From contig NC_087068.1 of NCBI RefSeq assembly GCF_963678635.1, positions 49,001,724 to 49,061,723 on the forward strand: a DNA stretch of 60,000 nt, given 5' to 3'. The notes below the pieces were generated by a model. The model was not told where the DNA came from, made no database searches, and was given only the letters and a program-made list of their open reading frames with translations. Of this stretch, positions 25,801-37,133 are shown in pieces. Origin of the DNA: Symsagittifera roscoffensis. Taxonomy: Eukaryota > Xenacoelomorpha > Acoela > Convolutidae. How positions within the stretch are numbered: the first letter of the stretch is position 1; each line of letters begins with the position of its first letter. Both the position numbers and the translations under genes were made by a program.

Positions 25801-28800
25801 AAAAACGTCATATCTCGAAAACTACCAGGATTTGAGCAGTCATATTTGGAGGCAAATAACGCAGTCCTATTGGGAGTTAAAATTCTTAGTTCATGAGAGT
25901 ACTCTGACAGAGCCTCACTACAGAGATGATAATTTCAAGTTTTGCGAAATTTTTTATACGTTAGTTTTCGGAAAAATTTTGAAAAATCCTAAAAAAAAAC
26001 GTCATATCTCAAAAACTACAAACTTGAGCAGCCATATTCAGAGGCAAGATTGGCAACTCCCTGAGATTACCCTCACAGATTCCAATAACAGGATTGAAAT
26101 CTTCAAAGGTTTGGAATTTTTTAACATTTAAGTTTTTTTAGAAAATTTTGGAGAAAATCATCAAAAACGTCTTATCTCGAAAATTATCTGGATTTGAGCA
26201 GTCATATTGGGCGACGAATTTCTTAACTCCTGAGAGTACCCTGGCAGAGCCTCACTACAGAGATGGTAATTTCAAGTTTTGTGAAACTTTTTATATCTAA
26301 ATTTTTTTAAAAACTTTTTTAAAAAAATCCAAAAAAAAACGTCATATTTTGAAAACTACAAAGATTTGAGCAGCCATATTCAAAGGCAAAACTCGCAACC
26401 CCTGAGAGTACCCTCGCAGATTCCAATAACAGGATTGAAATCTTCAAAGTTTTGGAATTTTTTAACATTTATTTTTTTTAGAAAATTTTGGAGAAAATCA
26501 TCAAAAACGTCTTATCTCGAAAACTACCAGGATTTGAGCATTCATATTTGGAGGAAAAAAACGCAGTCCTATTGGGAGACAAAATTCTTAGTTCCTGAGA
26601 GTACTCTGACAGAGCCTCACTACAGAGATGATAATTTCAAGTTTTGCGAAATTTTTTATACGTTTGTTTAAGAAAAACTTTAAAAAAATCCTAAAAAAAA
26701 CGTCATATCTCGAAAACTACAAAAATTTGAGCAGCCACATTCAGAGACAAGAATCGCAACTCCCTGAGATTACCCTCACAGATTCCATTAACAGGATTGA
26801 AATCTTCAAAATTTTGGAATTTTTTAACATTTAAGTTTTTTAGAAAATTTTGGAGAAAATCATCAAAAACGTCTTATCTCGAAAATTATAGGGATTTGAG
26901 CAGTCATAATGGGCGACGAAATTTTCAACTCCTGAGAGTACCCTGGCAGAGCCTCACTACAGAGAGATGGTAATTTCAAGTTTTGTAAAAATTTTTATAT
27001 CTAAATTTTTTGAAAAAATTTTGAAAAAATCCAAAAAAAACGTCATATTTTGAAAACTACAAAGATTTGAGCAGCCATATTCAAAGGCAAGATTCGCAAC
27101 CCCTGATAGTACCCTCACAAGTTCCAATAAGAGGATTGAAATCTTCAAAGTTTTGGAATTTTTTAACATTTAATTTTTTTAGAAAATTTTGGAGAAAATC
27201 ATCAAAAACGTCATATCTCGAAAACTACCAGGATTTGAGCAGTCATATTTGGAGGCAAATAACGAAGTCATATTGGGAGGCAAAATTCTTAGTTCCTGAG
27301 AGTACTCTGACAGAGCCTCACTACAGAGATGGTAATTTCAAGTTTTGTGAAACTTTTAATATCTAAATTTTTTGAAAAATTTTTGAAAAAAATCCAAAAA
27401 AAAAACGTCATATTTTGAAAACTACAACGATTTGAGCAGCCATATTCAAAAGCAAGATTCGCAACCCCTTAGAGTACCCTCACAGATTCCAATAAAAGGA
27501 TTGAAATTTTCAAAGTTTTGGAATTTTTTAACATTTGAGTTTTTTAGAAAATTTTGGAGAAAATCATCAAAAACGTCATATCTCGAAAACTACCAGGATT
27601 TGAGCAGTCATATTTGGAGGCAAATAACGCAGTCCTATTGGGAGTTAAAATTCTTAGTTCCTGAGAGTACTCTGACAGAGCCTCACTACAGAGATGATAA
27701 TTTCAAGTTTTGCGAAATTTTTTATACGTTAGTTTTCGGAAAAATTTTGAAAAATCCTAAAAAAAAACGTCATATCTCAAAAACTACAAAAATTTGAGCA
27801 GCCATATTCAGAGGCAAGATTGGCAACTCCCTGAGATTACCCTCACAGATTCCAATAACAGGATTGAAATCTTCAAAGGTTTGGAATTTTTTAACATTTA
27901 AGTTTTTTTAGAAAATTTTGGAGAAAATCATCAAAAACGTCTTATCTCGAAAATTATCTGGATTTGAGCAGTCATATTGGGCGACAAATTTCTTAACTCC
28001 TGAGAGTACCCTGGCAGAGCCTCACTACAGAGATGGTAATTTCAAGTTTTGTGAAACTTTTTATATCTAAATTTTTTGAAAATTTTTTTAAAAAAAATCC
28101 AAAAAAAACGTCATATTTTGAAAACTACAAAGATTTGAGCAGCCATATTCAAAGGCAAAACTCGCAACCCCTGAGAGTTTCCTCACAGATTCCAATAACA
28201 GGATTGAAATCTTCAAAGTTTTGGAATTTTTTAATATTTATTTTTTTTAGAAAATTTTGGAGAAAATCATCAAAAACGTCATATCTCGAAATCTACCAGG
28301 ATTTGAGCAGTCATATTTGGAGGCAAATAAGGCAGTCCTATTGGGAGGCAAAATTCTTAGTTCCTGAGAGTACTCTGACAGAGCCTCACTACAGAGATGA
28401 TAAATTCAAGTTTTGCGAAATTTTTTATACGTTAGTTTTCGGAAAAATTTTGAAAAAATCCTGAAAAAAACGTCATATCTCGAAAACTACAAAATTTGAG
28501 CAGACATATTCAAAGGCAAAACTCGCAACCCCTGAGAGTACCCTCACAGATTCCAATAACAGGATTGAAATCTTCAAAGTTTTGGAATTTTTTAACATTT
28601 ATTTTTTTTAGAAAATTTTGGAGAAAATCATCAAAAACGTCATATCTCGAAATCTACCAGGATTTGAGCAGTCATATTTGGAGGCAAATAACGCAGTCCT
28701 ATTGGGAGGCAAAATTCTTAGTTCCTGAGAGTACTCTGACAGAGCCTCACTACAGAGATGATAAATTCAAGTTTTGCGAAATTTTTTATACATTGGTTTT

Positions 28801-31210
28801 CGGAAAAACTTTGAAAAAATCCTGAAAAAAACGTCATATCTCGAAAACTACAAAAATTTGAGCAGCCATATTCAGAGGCAAGATTCGCAACTCCCTGAGA
28901 TTACCCTCACAGATTCCAATTACAGGATTGAAATCTTCAAAGTTTTGGAATTTTTTAACATTTAAGTTTTTTAGAAAATTTTGGAGAAAATCATCAAAAA
29001 CGTCATATCTCGAAAACTACCAGGATTTGAGCAGTCATATTTGGAGGCAAATAACGCAGTCCTATTGGGAGGCAAAATTCTTAGTTCCTGAGAGTACTCT
29101 GACAGAGCCTCACTACAGAGATGATAAATTCAAGTTTTGCGAAATTTTTTATACATTGGTTTTCGGAAAAATTTTGAAAAAATCCTGAAAAAAACGTCAT
29201 ATCTCGAAAACTACAAAAATTTGAGCAGCCATATTCAGAGGCAAGATTCGCAACTCCCTGAGATTACCCTCACAGATTCCAATTACAGGATTGAAATCTT
29301 CAAAGTTTTGGAATTTTTTAACATTTAAGTTTTTTTAGAAAATTTTGGAGAAAATCATCAAAAACGTCTTATCTCGAAAATTATCTGGATTTGAGCAGTC
29401 ATATTGGGCGACGAATTTCTTAACTCCTGAGAGTACCCTGGCAGAGCCTCACTACAGAGATGGTAATTTCAAGTTTTGTGAAACTTTTTATATCTAAATT
29501 TTTTGAAAAACTTTTTTAAAAAAATCCAAAAAAAACGTCATATTTTGAAAACTACAAAGATTTGCGCAGCCATATTCAAAGGCAAAACTCGCAACCCCTG
29601 AGAGTACCCTCACAGATTCCAATAACAGGATTGAAATCATCAAAGTTTTGGAATTTTTTAACATTTATTTTTTTTAGAAAATTTTGGAGAAAATCATCAA
29701 AAACGTCATATCTCGAAATCTACCAGGATTTGAGCAGTCATATTTGGAGGCAAATAAGGCAGTCCCATTGGGAGGCAAAATTCTTAGTTCCTGAGAGTAC
29801 TCTGACAGAGCCTCACTACAGAGATGATAAATTCAAGTTTTGCGAAATTTTTTATACGTTGGTTTTCGGAAAAATTTTTAAAAAATCCTGAAAAAAACGT
29901 CATATCTCGAAAACTACAAAATTTGAGCAGCCATATTCAAAGGCAAAACTCGCAACCCCTGAGAGTACCCTCACAGATTCCAATAACAGGATTGAAATCT
30001 TCAAAGTTTTGGAATTTTTTAACATTTATTTTTTTTAGAAAATTTTGGAGAAAATCATCAAAAACGTCATATCTCGAAATCTACCAGGATTTGAGCAGTC
30101 ATATTTGGAGGCAAATAACGCAGTCCTATTGGGAGGCAAAATTCTTAGTTCCTGAGAGTACTCTGACAGAGCCTCACTACAGAGATGATAAATTCAAGTT
30201 TTGCGAAATTTTTTATACATTGGTTTTCGGAAAAATTTTGAAAAAATCCTGAAAAAAACGTCATATCTCGAAAACTACAAAAATTTGAGCAGCCATATTC
30301 AGAGGCAAGATTCGCAACTCCCTGAGATTACCCTCACAGATTCCAATTACAGGATTGAAATCTGCAAATTTTTGGAATTTTTTAACATTTAAGTTTTTCA
30401 GAAAAATTTGGAGAAAATCATTAAAAAAACGTCTTATCTCGAAAATTATCAGGATTTGAGTAGTCATATTGGGCGACAAAATTGTTAACTCCTGAGAGTA
30501 CCCTGGCAGAGCCTCACTACAGAGATGGTAATTTCAAGTTTTGTGAAACTTTTTATATCTAAATTTTTTGAAAAAAATTTGAAAAAAATCCAAAAAAAAC
30601 GTCTTATTTTGAAAACTACAAAGATTTGAGCAGCCATATTCAAAGGCAAGATTCGCAACCCCTGATAGTACCCTCACAAATTCCAATAACAGGATTGAAA
30701 TCTTCAAAGTTTTGGAATTTTTTAACATTTAAGTTTTTTAGAAAATTTTGGAGAAAATCATCAAAAACGTCATATCTCGAAAACTACCAGGATTTGAGCA
30801 GTCATATTTGGAGGCAAATAACGAAGTCTTATTGGGAGGCAAAATTCTTAGTTCTTGAGAGTACTCTGACAGAGCCTCACTACAGAGATAGTAATTTCAA
30901 GTTTTGTGAAACTTTTTATATCTAAATTGTTTGAAAAAATTTTGAAAAAAATCCAAAAAAAAACGTCATATTTTGAAACTACAACGATTTGAGCAGCCAT
31001 ATTCAAAGGCAAGACTCGCAACCCCTGAGAGTACCATCACAAGGTCCAACACTAGGATTGAGATTTTCAACTTTTTGGAATTTTTTAAAATCTAAGTTTT
31101 TGAAAATTTTTTTGAAAAAATCATAAGAAACGTAATATCTCGAAAACTACAAGGATTTGAGAAGTGAGAATTGAAGGCAAGATTCGCAACCCCTCCGAGT
31201 ACCCTGGGTG
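22880..31210. repeat. Satellite B array, main block (about 46 monomers)
   Basis: About 8.3 kb of the same roughly 182-bp monomers, with the 364-bp dimer as main period and several longer periods (1768 bp at 24.7-28.2 kb; 363, 1066 and 1427 bp at 28.0-30.4 kb). Units with GGGCGACGAAATTTTCAACT or TCATATTTTGAAAACTAC form distinguishable variants. Plus-strand open frames of 63-155 codons recur with the peptide FWNFLTFKFFRKFWRKSSK. They stop and restart every unit, so they are treated as satellite by-products. Toward 31.1 kb the monomers decay. Confidence 0.95.
24660..28190. repeat. 1768-bp higher-order duplication within satellite B
   Basis: Block 24660-26430 recurs at 26430-28190. Rare variants recur at the same offset: GGAGGAAAAAAACGCAGTCC at 24783 and 26551, and AAAGCAAGATTCGCAACCCC near 25681 and 27449. 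Confidence 0.88.
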
Positions 31211-31212
31211 TT

Positions 31213-31573
31213 GCAAAACATGCAAAAATAACACGTTGAAAAAGCTTAAACATGGCGAGATAGTGAAGCCCGCATTTAAATATATAATAGATAGATAGAT
31301 AATAGATGAAAGTCAAAAAATTAGGCGACGCGTAGACAGACAATCAAATTAATTAAAAAAGCAGGTATACAGACAGACAGACAAACTTACTTTGGCCTCG
31401 AAAAGAAATACTGACAAATTAATGACCTTGCAAGAAACTAATTGAAAAATTTTCTAAAGCATTGCAATATATGCTATAGCTTTAACATGAAAAAACTCTT
31501 TCGTTAAACATGCAAAATTATTATGCTTAAACATGGGAGATAGCTGTCACTCGCATTTAAATATAGTATAGAT
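31213..31573. repeat. Short duplicated block with GATA and GACA microsatellites
   Basis: AAACATGCAAAA ... TTAAACATGG ... CGCATTTAAATATA occurs at about 31213-31287 and 31503-31573. Between them lie TAGATAGATAGATAATAG (about 31288-31305) and CAGACAGACAGACAAAC (about 31370-31386). Confidence 0.7.
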
Positions 31574-31574
31574 A

Positions 31575-31910
31575 ACTTGTTGAATAAATGAAGATGTTCC
31601 TTGATTGACTGATTACCGGAAACTTTTGGTGCATAACGAATTTAGTTGGGTAGACCAACCTCAATTTGAGAGGTGGGATCTTGGAGAAGGATCATTAATG
31701 AGAATTACTGGTTGAACAACTGAAAATGTTGATTGGTTGACTGATTACCGGAAATTTTGAGTGAATACGGAATTTAGTTGGGTAGACCAACCTCAATTTG
31801 AGAGGTGGGATCTTGGAAAAGGATCATTAATGAGAATAACCTGTTGAATAACTTAAATGTTGATTGAATGACTAATTACAGGAACTTCGAGTGAATAACG
31901 CGAACATTAA
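31575..31910. repeat. Satellite A, terminal units (about 2.5 copies)
   Basis: GACTGATTACCGGAAA, TTAGTTGGGTAGACCAACCT and GAGAGGTGGGATCTTGGA recur here, so A sequence lies on both outer sides of the B array. Confidence 0.9.
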
Positions 31911-32746
31911 TGAGAATAACTTGAAACTTATGGAGGAGGAATTTAAGAGCGCATGGGAAAAAAAGCCTTTCAAGCCAAATAAAAAAACGAAAATAAAAAA
32001 ACTTAAACTTATAATGAATTAGTTGACAGTATATACAAATACATTTATTTAAAAAATAATTCAAACACAATGGGCTTTCAAACTGCAGACATGATCAAAT
32101 TTGGTCTTTTAACTCATAAAAGTGCAAATTTTTAGATTCCATTCACCCTGTGATTATAGTTTTAAAGTCTAGTACTCGGTTGCAATAACCTTATCGCCTA
32201 ACAAAGAATCTAGCTCAAAAAGTCTGTTACCAAAAGTCAGTTCCAAACTTTGACTGATCGCAAGTGTTATAACTGCCTTTAAATTGTAGTAAATTAAGTT
32301 AAACTCACAAACTTAAATTTTGTTTCATCTTCGATAAATACATATATCGATGTTAACATATTATATTACTTGCAATGCAGGGACATCAAGATATTTGTAC
32401 AAGTTTCAACTTAAATACATTAAATACAATTTAACTTAAATGGTTTTTCAAAATCTAAGGCACAAATACCACAAAACAGTCGTCATGATACGAGTACTCA
32501 AGAAAAAACATTAAATATTTTAATATAATCAACAACAAATCGGAAACAATGACTTGTAGCCCCTCAAAAACTCAAAGTTGGCAAACTTGAACCGTATCAA
32601 TTAATAAGAATTTGTCTACAAGAAACATACAATTCTGACAGTCAGTTTTCAGTTTTTCCATTCTTAATAAGTTTCAGTTTTTGTCGAAATACCCTCTCAT
32701 TCTTTGACATTATTTTACTGTGATGTGCTGTACTTTACTGTACTGT
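31911..32746. other. Spacer between satellites and peroxiredoxin 3' end
   Basis: AT-rich. A CTAGTACTCGGTTGCAATAA block near 32168 resembles blocks at 47250 and 47427 and is a dispersed repeat fragment. No coding sequence recognised. Confidence 0.45.
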
Positions 32747-32884
32747 TTATTCTGCAGCGCTCGACTGAGGGTTGACCTCGCTGAAGTATTTCAATTTGTC
32801 CTTGGGGTCTGGAATGATAGTGGCTTGGCCTGGCTTCCACCCAGAGGGACAGACATCTGCGTGGGTGTCTGTATACTGGAATGC
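32747..32884 (-). CDS. PRDX4: Peroxiredoxin exon 3
   Basis: 45 codons plus [23 protein letters not shown] onward, with the resolving Cys and the YF motif. Acceptor TGTGTTTTAG. The stop codon lies within AATAAACAG, so a canonical AATAAA overlaps it. Confidence 0.95.
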   Translation of the reverse strand, partial: AFQYTDTHADVCPSGWKPGQATIIPDPKDKLKYFSEVNPQSSAAE

Positions 32885-35800
32885 CTAAAACACAATCAAT
32901 ATACAGTTACAGTTGGAAATGCATTCAAAATCTTCAGAAAACAAAAAATATAATACTCCGATTTGATAGCGCATTAATACATGGAGCATCTAAAACACTA
33001 ATAACAACATAATTACACAAAAAAATTTCGATAAGACTAGAAAAGCCGGTTGGTCCGATCAAATTGATTAGTAAACATATACAAAAATAAGGGGAAAAAT
33101 TAAGGATGACATAATTATGCGTGAGAGGTAACTATAGCAAAAAAAAAACATAAACTGCAGCAGAATTGACCTGAGTGTCATCAAAATTGAGTGTTGTCAA
33201 AGCCACCGAATTCCTAACTTTTTGCTTTTTTGGAATTCAAATCATGACCAATAGGGGGTCTGTAATCTGGTACTTCAGTTGCTAACTTTCTCTGGGGTAC
33301 TCAAAAATGATTAAAAAACCGTACCGAGCCAGTAGCTCATTCCCATTTCGTTAAGTGTATATAAATGCGCCAAAAACTACGTTTCAGAGCTATTTATGGA
33401 AGGTCTCGATCAAAACGAATTTTGGCACGCACTCTCTCCTCAAAATTAGCATAAATTCACTACGAGACGTCTTTATTATAATTTAGGGTTAATTGCCCAA
33501 TAAAGGAATCGTTTTGGAAAGTCCTTCGACCTGACCTGTTGGATGGTCAGAAGGTAGAGTCCCATTAGTTTGTGTGCTAATTTTTAAAGTTATTCGACGA
33601 CGATATCGAAAATTGTATACAGTTTAAAGACCATTTATCCGCCAGGGAAAAAGACCAACATACGAGCTGTTGAGCTCAACACTGAAAACCGCTGTTGTGC
33701 CCCTGGTCAAGAACTACATGCAATTTGTTTGGTTATTTTTTCTAGTCTAATACAGTCTAATCATTGGTGGGGTAAGGGATGATGTGAGACTCATTTGAGT
33801 GATTTAAGCCCCATGTTTGCTAACCTGCACTAGTCTGAGTGTCTCGTCCACACTTCTGCCCACTGGCAGGTCATTCATAGTTATCTGTCTGAGAGTGCCT
33901 CTGGTGTCGATGATGAACAGACCCCTCAGAGTGTGACCCAACTCCTCCAGATACACGCCGTAGTCCTATACCACAACATCAAGAAAAACATCAGAATAAA
34001 CATTTCAATCATAATCTGCAAATAATGGTTGTCTGTTGACGGGGAAGTAGCACAGAATGAACAAATCAAAAATGTTCTGGAGACGGCAAAAAATCCAGTT
34101 CAGGCAGCAATTTTGGCTCTTTTTCCTTTTCCCCCCACCTCAGACGAGCTTCAATTTTTTAGTGTAACGAGTGGTTTTACGAGGTTGATTATGAAGACCA
34201 AATATGTTTGTCATGGCCTAATTAGTCTATATGTCAATTTTCATAACAATAGGACAATGTGGTCAACAAACTTATTTGTAAAAATTTGCAGGTGGGGGGG
34301 GGGAAAGGAAAAAGAGCCGCAATTTTTTCTGAAATTCAATAATTAAAAGTCTATTTGAAATCAGTTTTCATGCTGAAACGTGTCAGCGTGAACAAAATTT
34401 CACAACAATTCTTAAATGCCGTGTGAACAATTTTTGAACAGCTTCAGTTAATAATTTAACGATGGGGTGGGAAACTGGAAAAGAGCCGAAAAATTTGCTC
34501 ATATTCGACCTTTTTTCAAATTAGCGAAATATGGCTCTTTTTTCTTCCCCCCCCCCCACCCGCTACTTTTTATGATTAAAATTACTGTTAACATTGTCCG
34601 ATTGTCATGAAAATTTACATGTAGACTAATTAGGCTATGGCAAACATATTTGGTCTCTATAATGAACCTTGTAAAACCACTCGTTAGACCAGAAAATTGA
34701 TGCTCGTGTGAGGTGGGGGAGGGGGGAGGATGGAAAAAGAAAGAGCTCGAAATATAAATGTAACAGCGTCAAAAAGAAGCTAGCATTGCCTAAGATTAAC
34801 TGAATGATAATAATAGCAAAATCAGACAGCTATTGTTCCCATCTATTCATCCAGCGCTAACTTAGGCTCTTTTCCAGTTCCCCCCCCACCTTTCAAAATA
34901 CCGAGTTTTATGTTTGTTTTACGTGTTATTACGGCTAAATGCGTGATGTTACGCTGTAAAGTATGAAGAACAAATCTGTTCACAGTTGTTGATTTGTTCA
35001 CCACGCCAAATTTCATTGGATTATGACAAGGTTAAATAAGCTTTTCAAAGTTGAATTTGAAAGGGGGGACTGAAAAAGAGCCCTAGCTTAGCCTGAGTAT
35101 CAAACGGGGCCTAGTAAATTAGACGATAAGCAAATTAGACGGATACTACAAAAACGAAATTAGACGGAATTTATTTTTTACAGATCTCGCACTTTAGACG
35201 AAAAAGCTATGAAAAGGAAAGGGCCAACAAAATTTTTTCTTAAGAGTCAAGTTTCACAAATACAAAAAGAACATAAAATGTCAATACCTATCAAAACAAT
35301 TAGTTTAAATGAACATAAAATGTCAAATCTAAATATTACAGGAGAGTTTTGAACTGAATAAATTATGCATGATTGACTTGTAAAGTTTTTGGCCACCGAA
35401 ATTGAACTGTTGTATACAAACAATTTTATTTTTCTAACGCAATTTGTGTGCAAACAAAGTTAATTTCTCTCACTTTCTTCTATTTTCTTCACAATTGCAG
35501 TTTTGCAAAACCGTCTAATTTCCTTTTAAGTACCTCCGTCTAATTTGATTATCGTCTAATTTCTCAACCCCCGTAGCAAACATTCAGACCAGTTTTTGTC
35601 GCAAACCATTTTGTCGAAAAACAAACAACGACCAATTCTTAAACAAACAACAAACAATTCTTAAAAACTTGTTTTGCGCTATTTTAATTCTCGTAAAGAA
35701 AAACCGGGGGTTGAGAAATTAGACGATAAGCAAATTAGACGGAGGTACTTAAAAGGAAATTAGACGGTTTTGCAAAACTGCAATTGTGAAAAAAAATAGA

Positions 35801-37133
35801 CGAAAGTGAGAGAAATTAACTTTGTTTGCACACAAATTGCGTTAGAAAAATAAAATTGTTTGTAGACAACAGTTCAATTTCGGTGGCCAAAAACTTTACA
35901 AGTCAATCATGCATAATTTATTCAGTTCAAAACTCTCCTGTAATATTCAGATTTGACATTTTATGTTCATTTAAACTAATTGTTTTGATAGGTATTGACA
36001 TTTTATGTTCTTTTTGTATTTGTGAAACTGGACTCTAAGAAAAAATTTTGTTGGCCCTTTCCTTTTCATAGCTTTTTCGTCTAAAATGCCAGATCTGTAA
36101 AAAAAAATTCCGTTTAATTTCTTTTTGTAGTATCCGTCTAATTTGCTTATCGTCTAATTTCCTAGGCCCCAGAAAAACCAGCCAACAGCATAATTTCTTT
36201 GACTCTTTTAAGAGTTATCGGAACAGTAAGCTCACTCCGGTTCGCGTATTGTTTTTGACCCATTTACCAAAAAAAACTTATGCTGTTTCTAGCTCATCTA
36301 TAATTCAGGGAAATATCATATCGTGTATTATGTAGGATACATCTGGCGGCTCTTTTCCAGTTTCCCACCCCCTCGTTAAACTACAAAATAAAACTGTTCG
36401 AAAATTGTTCACACGTCATTTTGCATGTCATAAATGTGAATATTTGTTCACCTGTTCACGCTCACACGTTTTAATGCGGTTCATTTTAAACAGACTTTCA
36501 TATAATGAATTTCAGAAAATATCAAAGGGTGATGGGAACTGGAAAAGAGCCCATCTGGCTTTATGTAACAAAAGTTTCCCTTCAAAGAGAAAGTCTCATT
36601 AGATCTACGCTTGGCTGGGGATCTATCATTTTGAGTCGCGGTCAGTGTACCTTCGAGATCTGGTGGGTTGGATCGGACAGCAGAGGCAGTTTCACATCGC
36701 CCAGACCTCCTTTGTCCCTGGGAGTCTGAATCCAGGCCAGATGCACAAAATGAGAATCCACCGACATCGCCACCACTTCAGCTCCTATCTTTTTAAACTC
36801 CTCCAGACGATCATTAAAAGCCAGTATTTCAGTGGGACACACAAATGTGAAGTCTGCCGGGTAGAACACTATGATCAAGTATTTTCCAGAATAGTCTTTT
36901 AGCTTCACTTCGCGGATTTGTCCGTTCACAATTCCTGTCGCTGTGAAATCAGGAGCTGGTTTCGATATTTGCACTTTTGAGTAATACAGTTCATGACCTT
37001 TACCAAATGTGGTGCTAGGGTAGACATTACCACCTGCATATGATGAGCAGGTTTCGCTATTAGCATAAGTGGAAATGGTCATAGCAGCAACTGCTATAAC
37101 CAAAGATATGGTTAGTTCCCAATGACTGTACAT
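32747..37133 (-). CDS. PRDX4: Peroxiredoxin, secreted/ER Prx4-type 2-Cys peroxidase (3 exons)
   Basis: Exons 37133-36651, 33965-33825 and 32884-32747 (all phase 0, GT-AG) join to 253 codons plus stop. Residues 1-25 form a hydrophobic signal-peptide-like start ([11 protein letters not shown]), then an extension with Cys29, as in animal Prx4, which uses an N-terminal Cys to link dimers. The peroxidatic Cys99 lies in DFTFVCPTE and the resolving Cys220 in DVCPSGW. GGLG (142-145) and C-terminal YF (241-242) are the motifs that make typical 2-Cys peroxiredoxins sensitive to over-oxidation. The enzyme reduces peroxides with a partner disulfide system, in the ER if the leader works. The start is the only Met giving a signal peptide. 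Intron 1 (2.7 kb) holds many MITEs. Assignment to Prx4 rather than Prx1/2 rests on the leader and extension. Confidence 0.95.
33825..33965 (-). CDS. PRDX4: Peroxiredoxin exon 2
   Basis: 47 codons from [20 protein letters not shown] to VDETLRLVQ, a highly conserved family segment. Acceptor GTGGTATAG, donor GTTAGC. Confidence 0.95.
34085..34487. mobile_element. Older MITE, interrupted by a younger one
   Basis: The right end GGTGGGAAACTGGAAAAGAGCC-like (to 34487) and a diverged left end (AAAAAATCCAGTTC from 34085) belong to the GGCTCTTTTCCAG family. Its interior matches the reverse complement of the copy at 36348-36551. The copy at 34115-34318 sits inside it. No matching target duplication remains. 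Confidence 0.6.
34115..34318. mobile_element. MITE with 8-bp target duplication GCAATTTT
   Basis: 204 bp with terminal inverted repeats starting GGCTCTTTTTCC and a run of C. Flanked by perfect GCAATTTT at 34107-34114 and 34319-34326. An 8-bp duplication is typical of hAT, P and Merlin superfamilies. Non-coding. Confidence 0.88.
34533..34747. mobile_element. MITE with 8-bp target duplication CGAAATAT
   Basis: 215 bp, same subfamily as 34115-34318 but in the opposite orientation. Perfect CGAAATAT occurs at 34525-34532 and 34748-34755. Confidence 0.88.
34865..35082. mobile_element. MITE with 8-bp target duplication CTA(A/G)CTTA
   Basis: 218 bp, ends GGCTCTTTTCCAGTTCCCCC and its complement. Flanks CTAACTTA (34857-34864) and CTAGCTTA (35083-35090) differ at one base. 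The interior differs from the neighbouring copies, so this is another subfamily. Confidence 0.85.
35106..36170. mobile_element. Head-to-head pair of 467-bp MITEs forming a 1.07-kb inverted repeat
   Basis: Arms 35106-35573 and 35705-36170 are near-identical reverse complements around a 131-bp spacer. Each arm has its own inverted ends built from AAATTAGACGATAAGC and AAATTAGACGG (35116-35142 and complement 35536-35562). Outer tips are GGGGCCTAG; inner tips are CGGGGGTTGAG. Matching open frames on both sides (35247-35453 minus, 35826-36038 plus) follow from the inverted duplication and are not taken as genes. Confidence 0.88.
36348..36551. mobile_element. MITE with 8-bp target duplication CATCTGGC
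   Basis: 204 bp, ends GGCTCTTTTCCAGTT and complement. Perfect CATCTGGC occurs at 36340-36347 and 36552-36559. It lies about 100 bp from peroxiredoxin exon 1, within intron 1. Confidence 0.9.
36651..37133 (-). CDS. PRDX4: Peroxiredoxin exon 1
   Basis: 161 codons: leader, N-terminal Cys29, thioredoxin-like fold with FVCPTE and GGLG, ending at HQISK. Donor GTACAC follows the AAG codon. Confidence 0.95.

Noticed and set aside
20195-30925. Dozens of plus-strand open frames with a repeated FWNFLTF...KSSKTSYLENY peptide
   Set aside because: They coincide with satellite B units, start and stop with every unit, shift frame between units and have no start or splice context. They are a by-product of repetition.
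14960-31210. CRISPR-like impression of regular repeats
   Set aside because: Units are contiguous 130-364 bp satellites without unique spacers, in a eukaryotic genome.
35247-36038. Pair of matching 68-70 codon frames as a conserved gene pair
   Set aside because: Their match results from the inverted MITE pair; no family similarity and no sign of selection can be judged from one pair.
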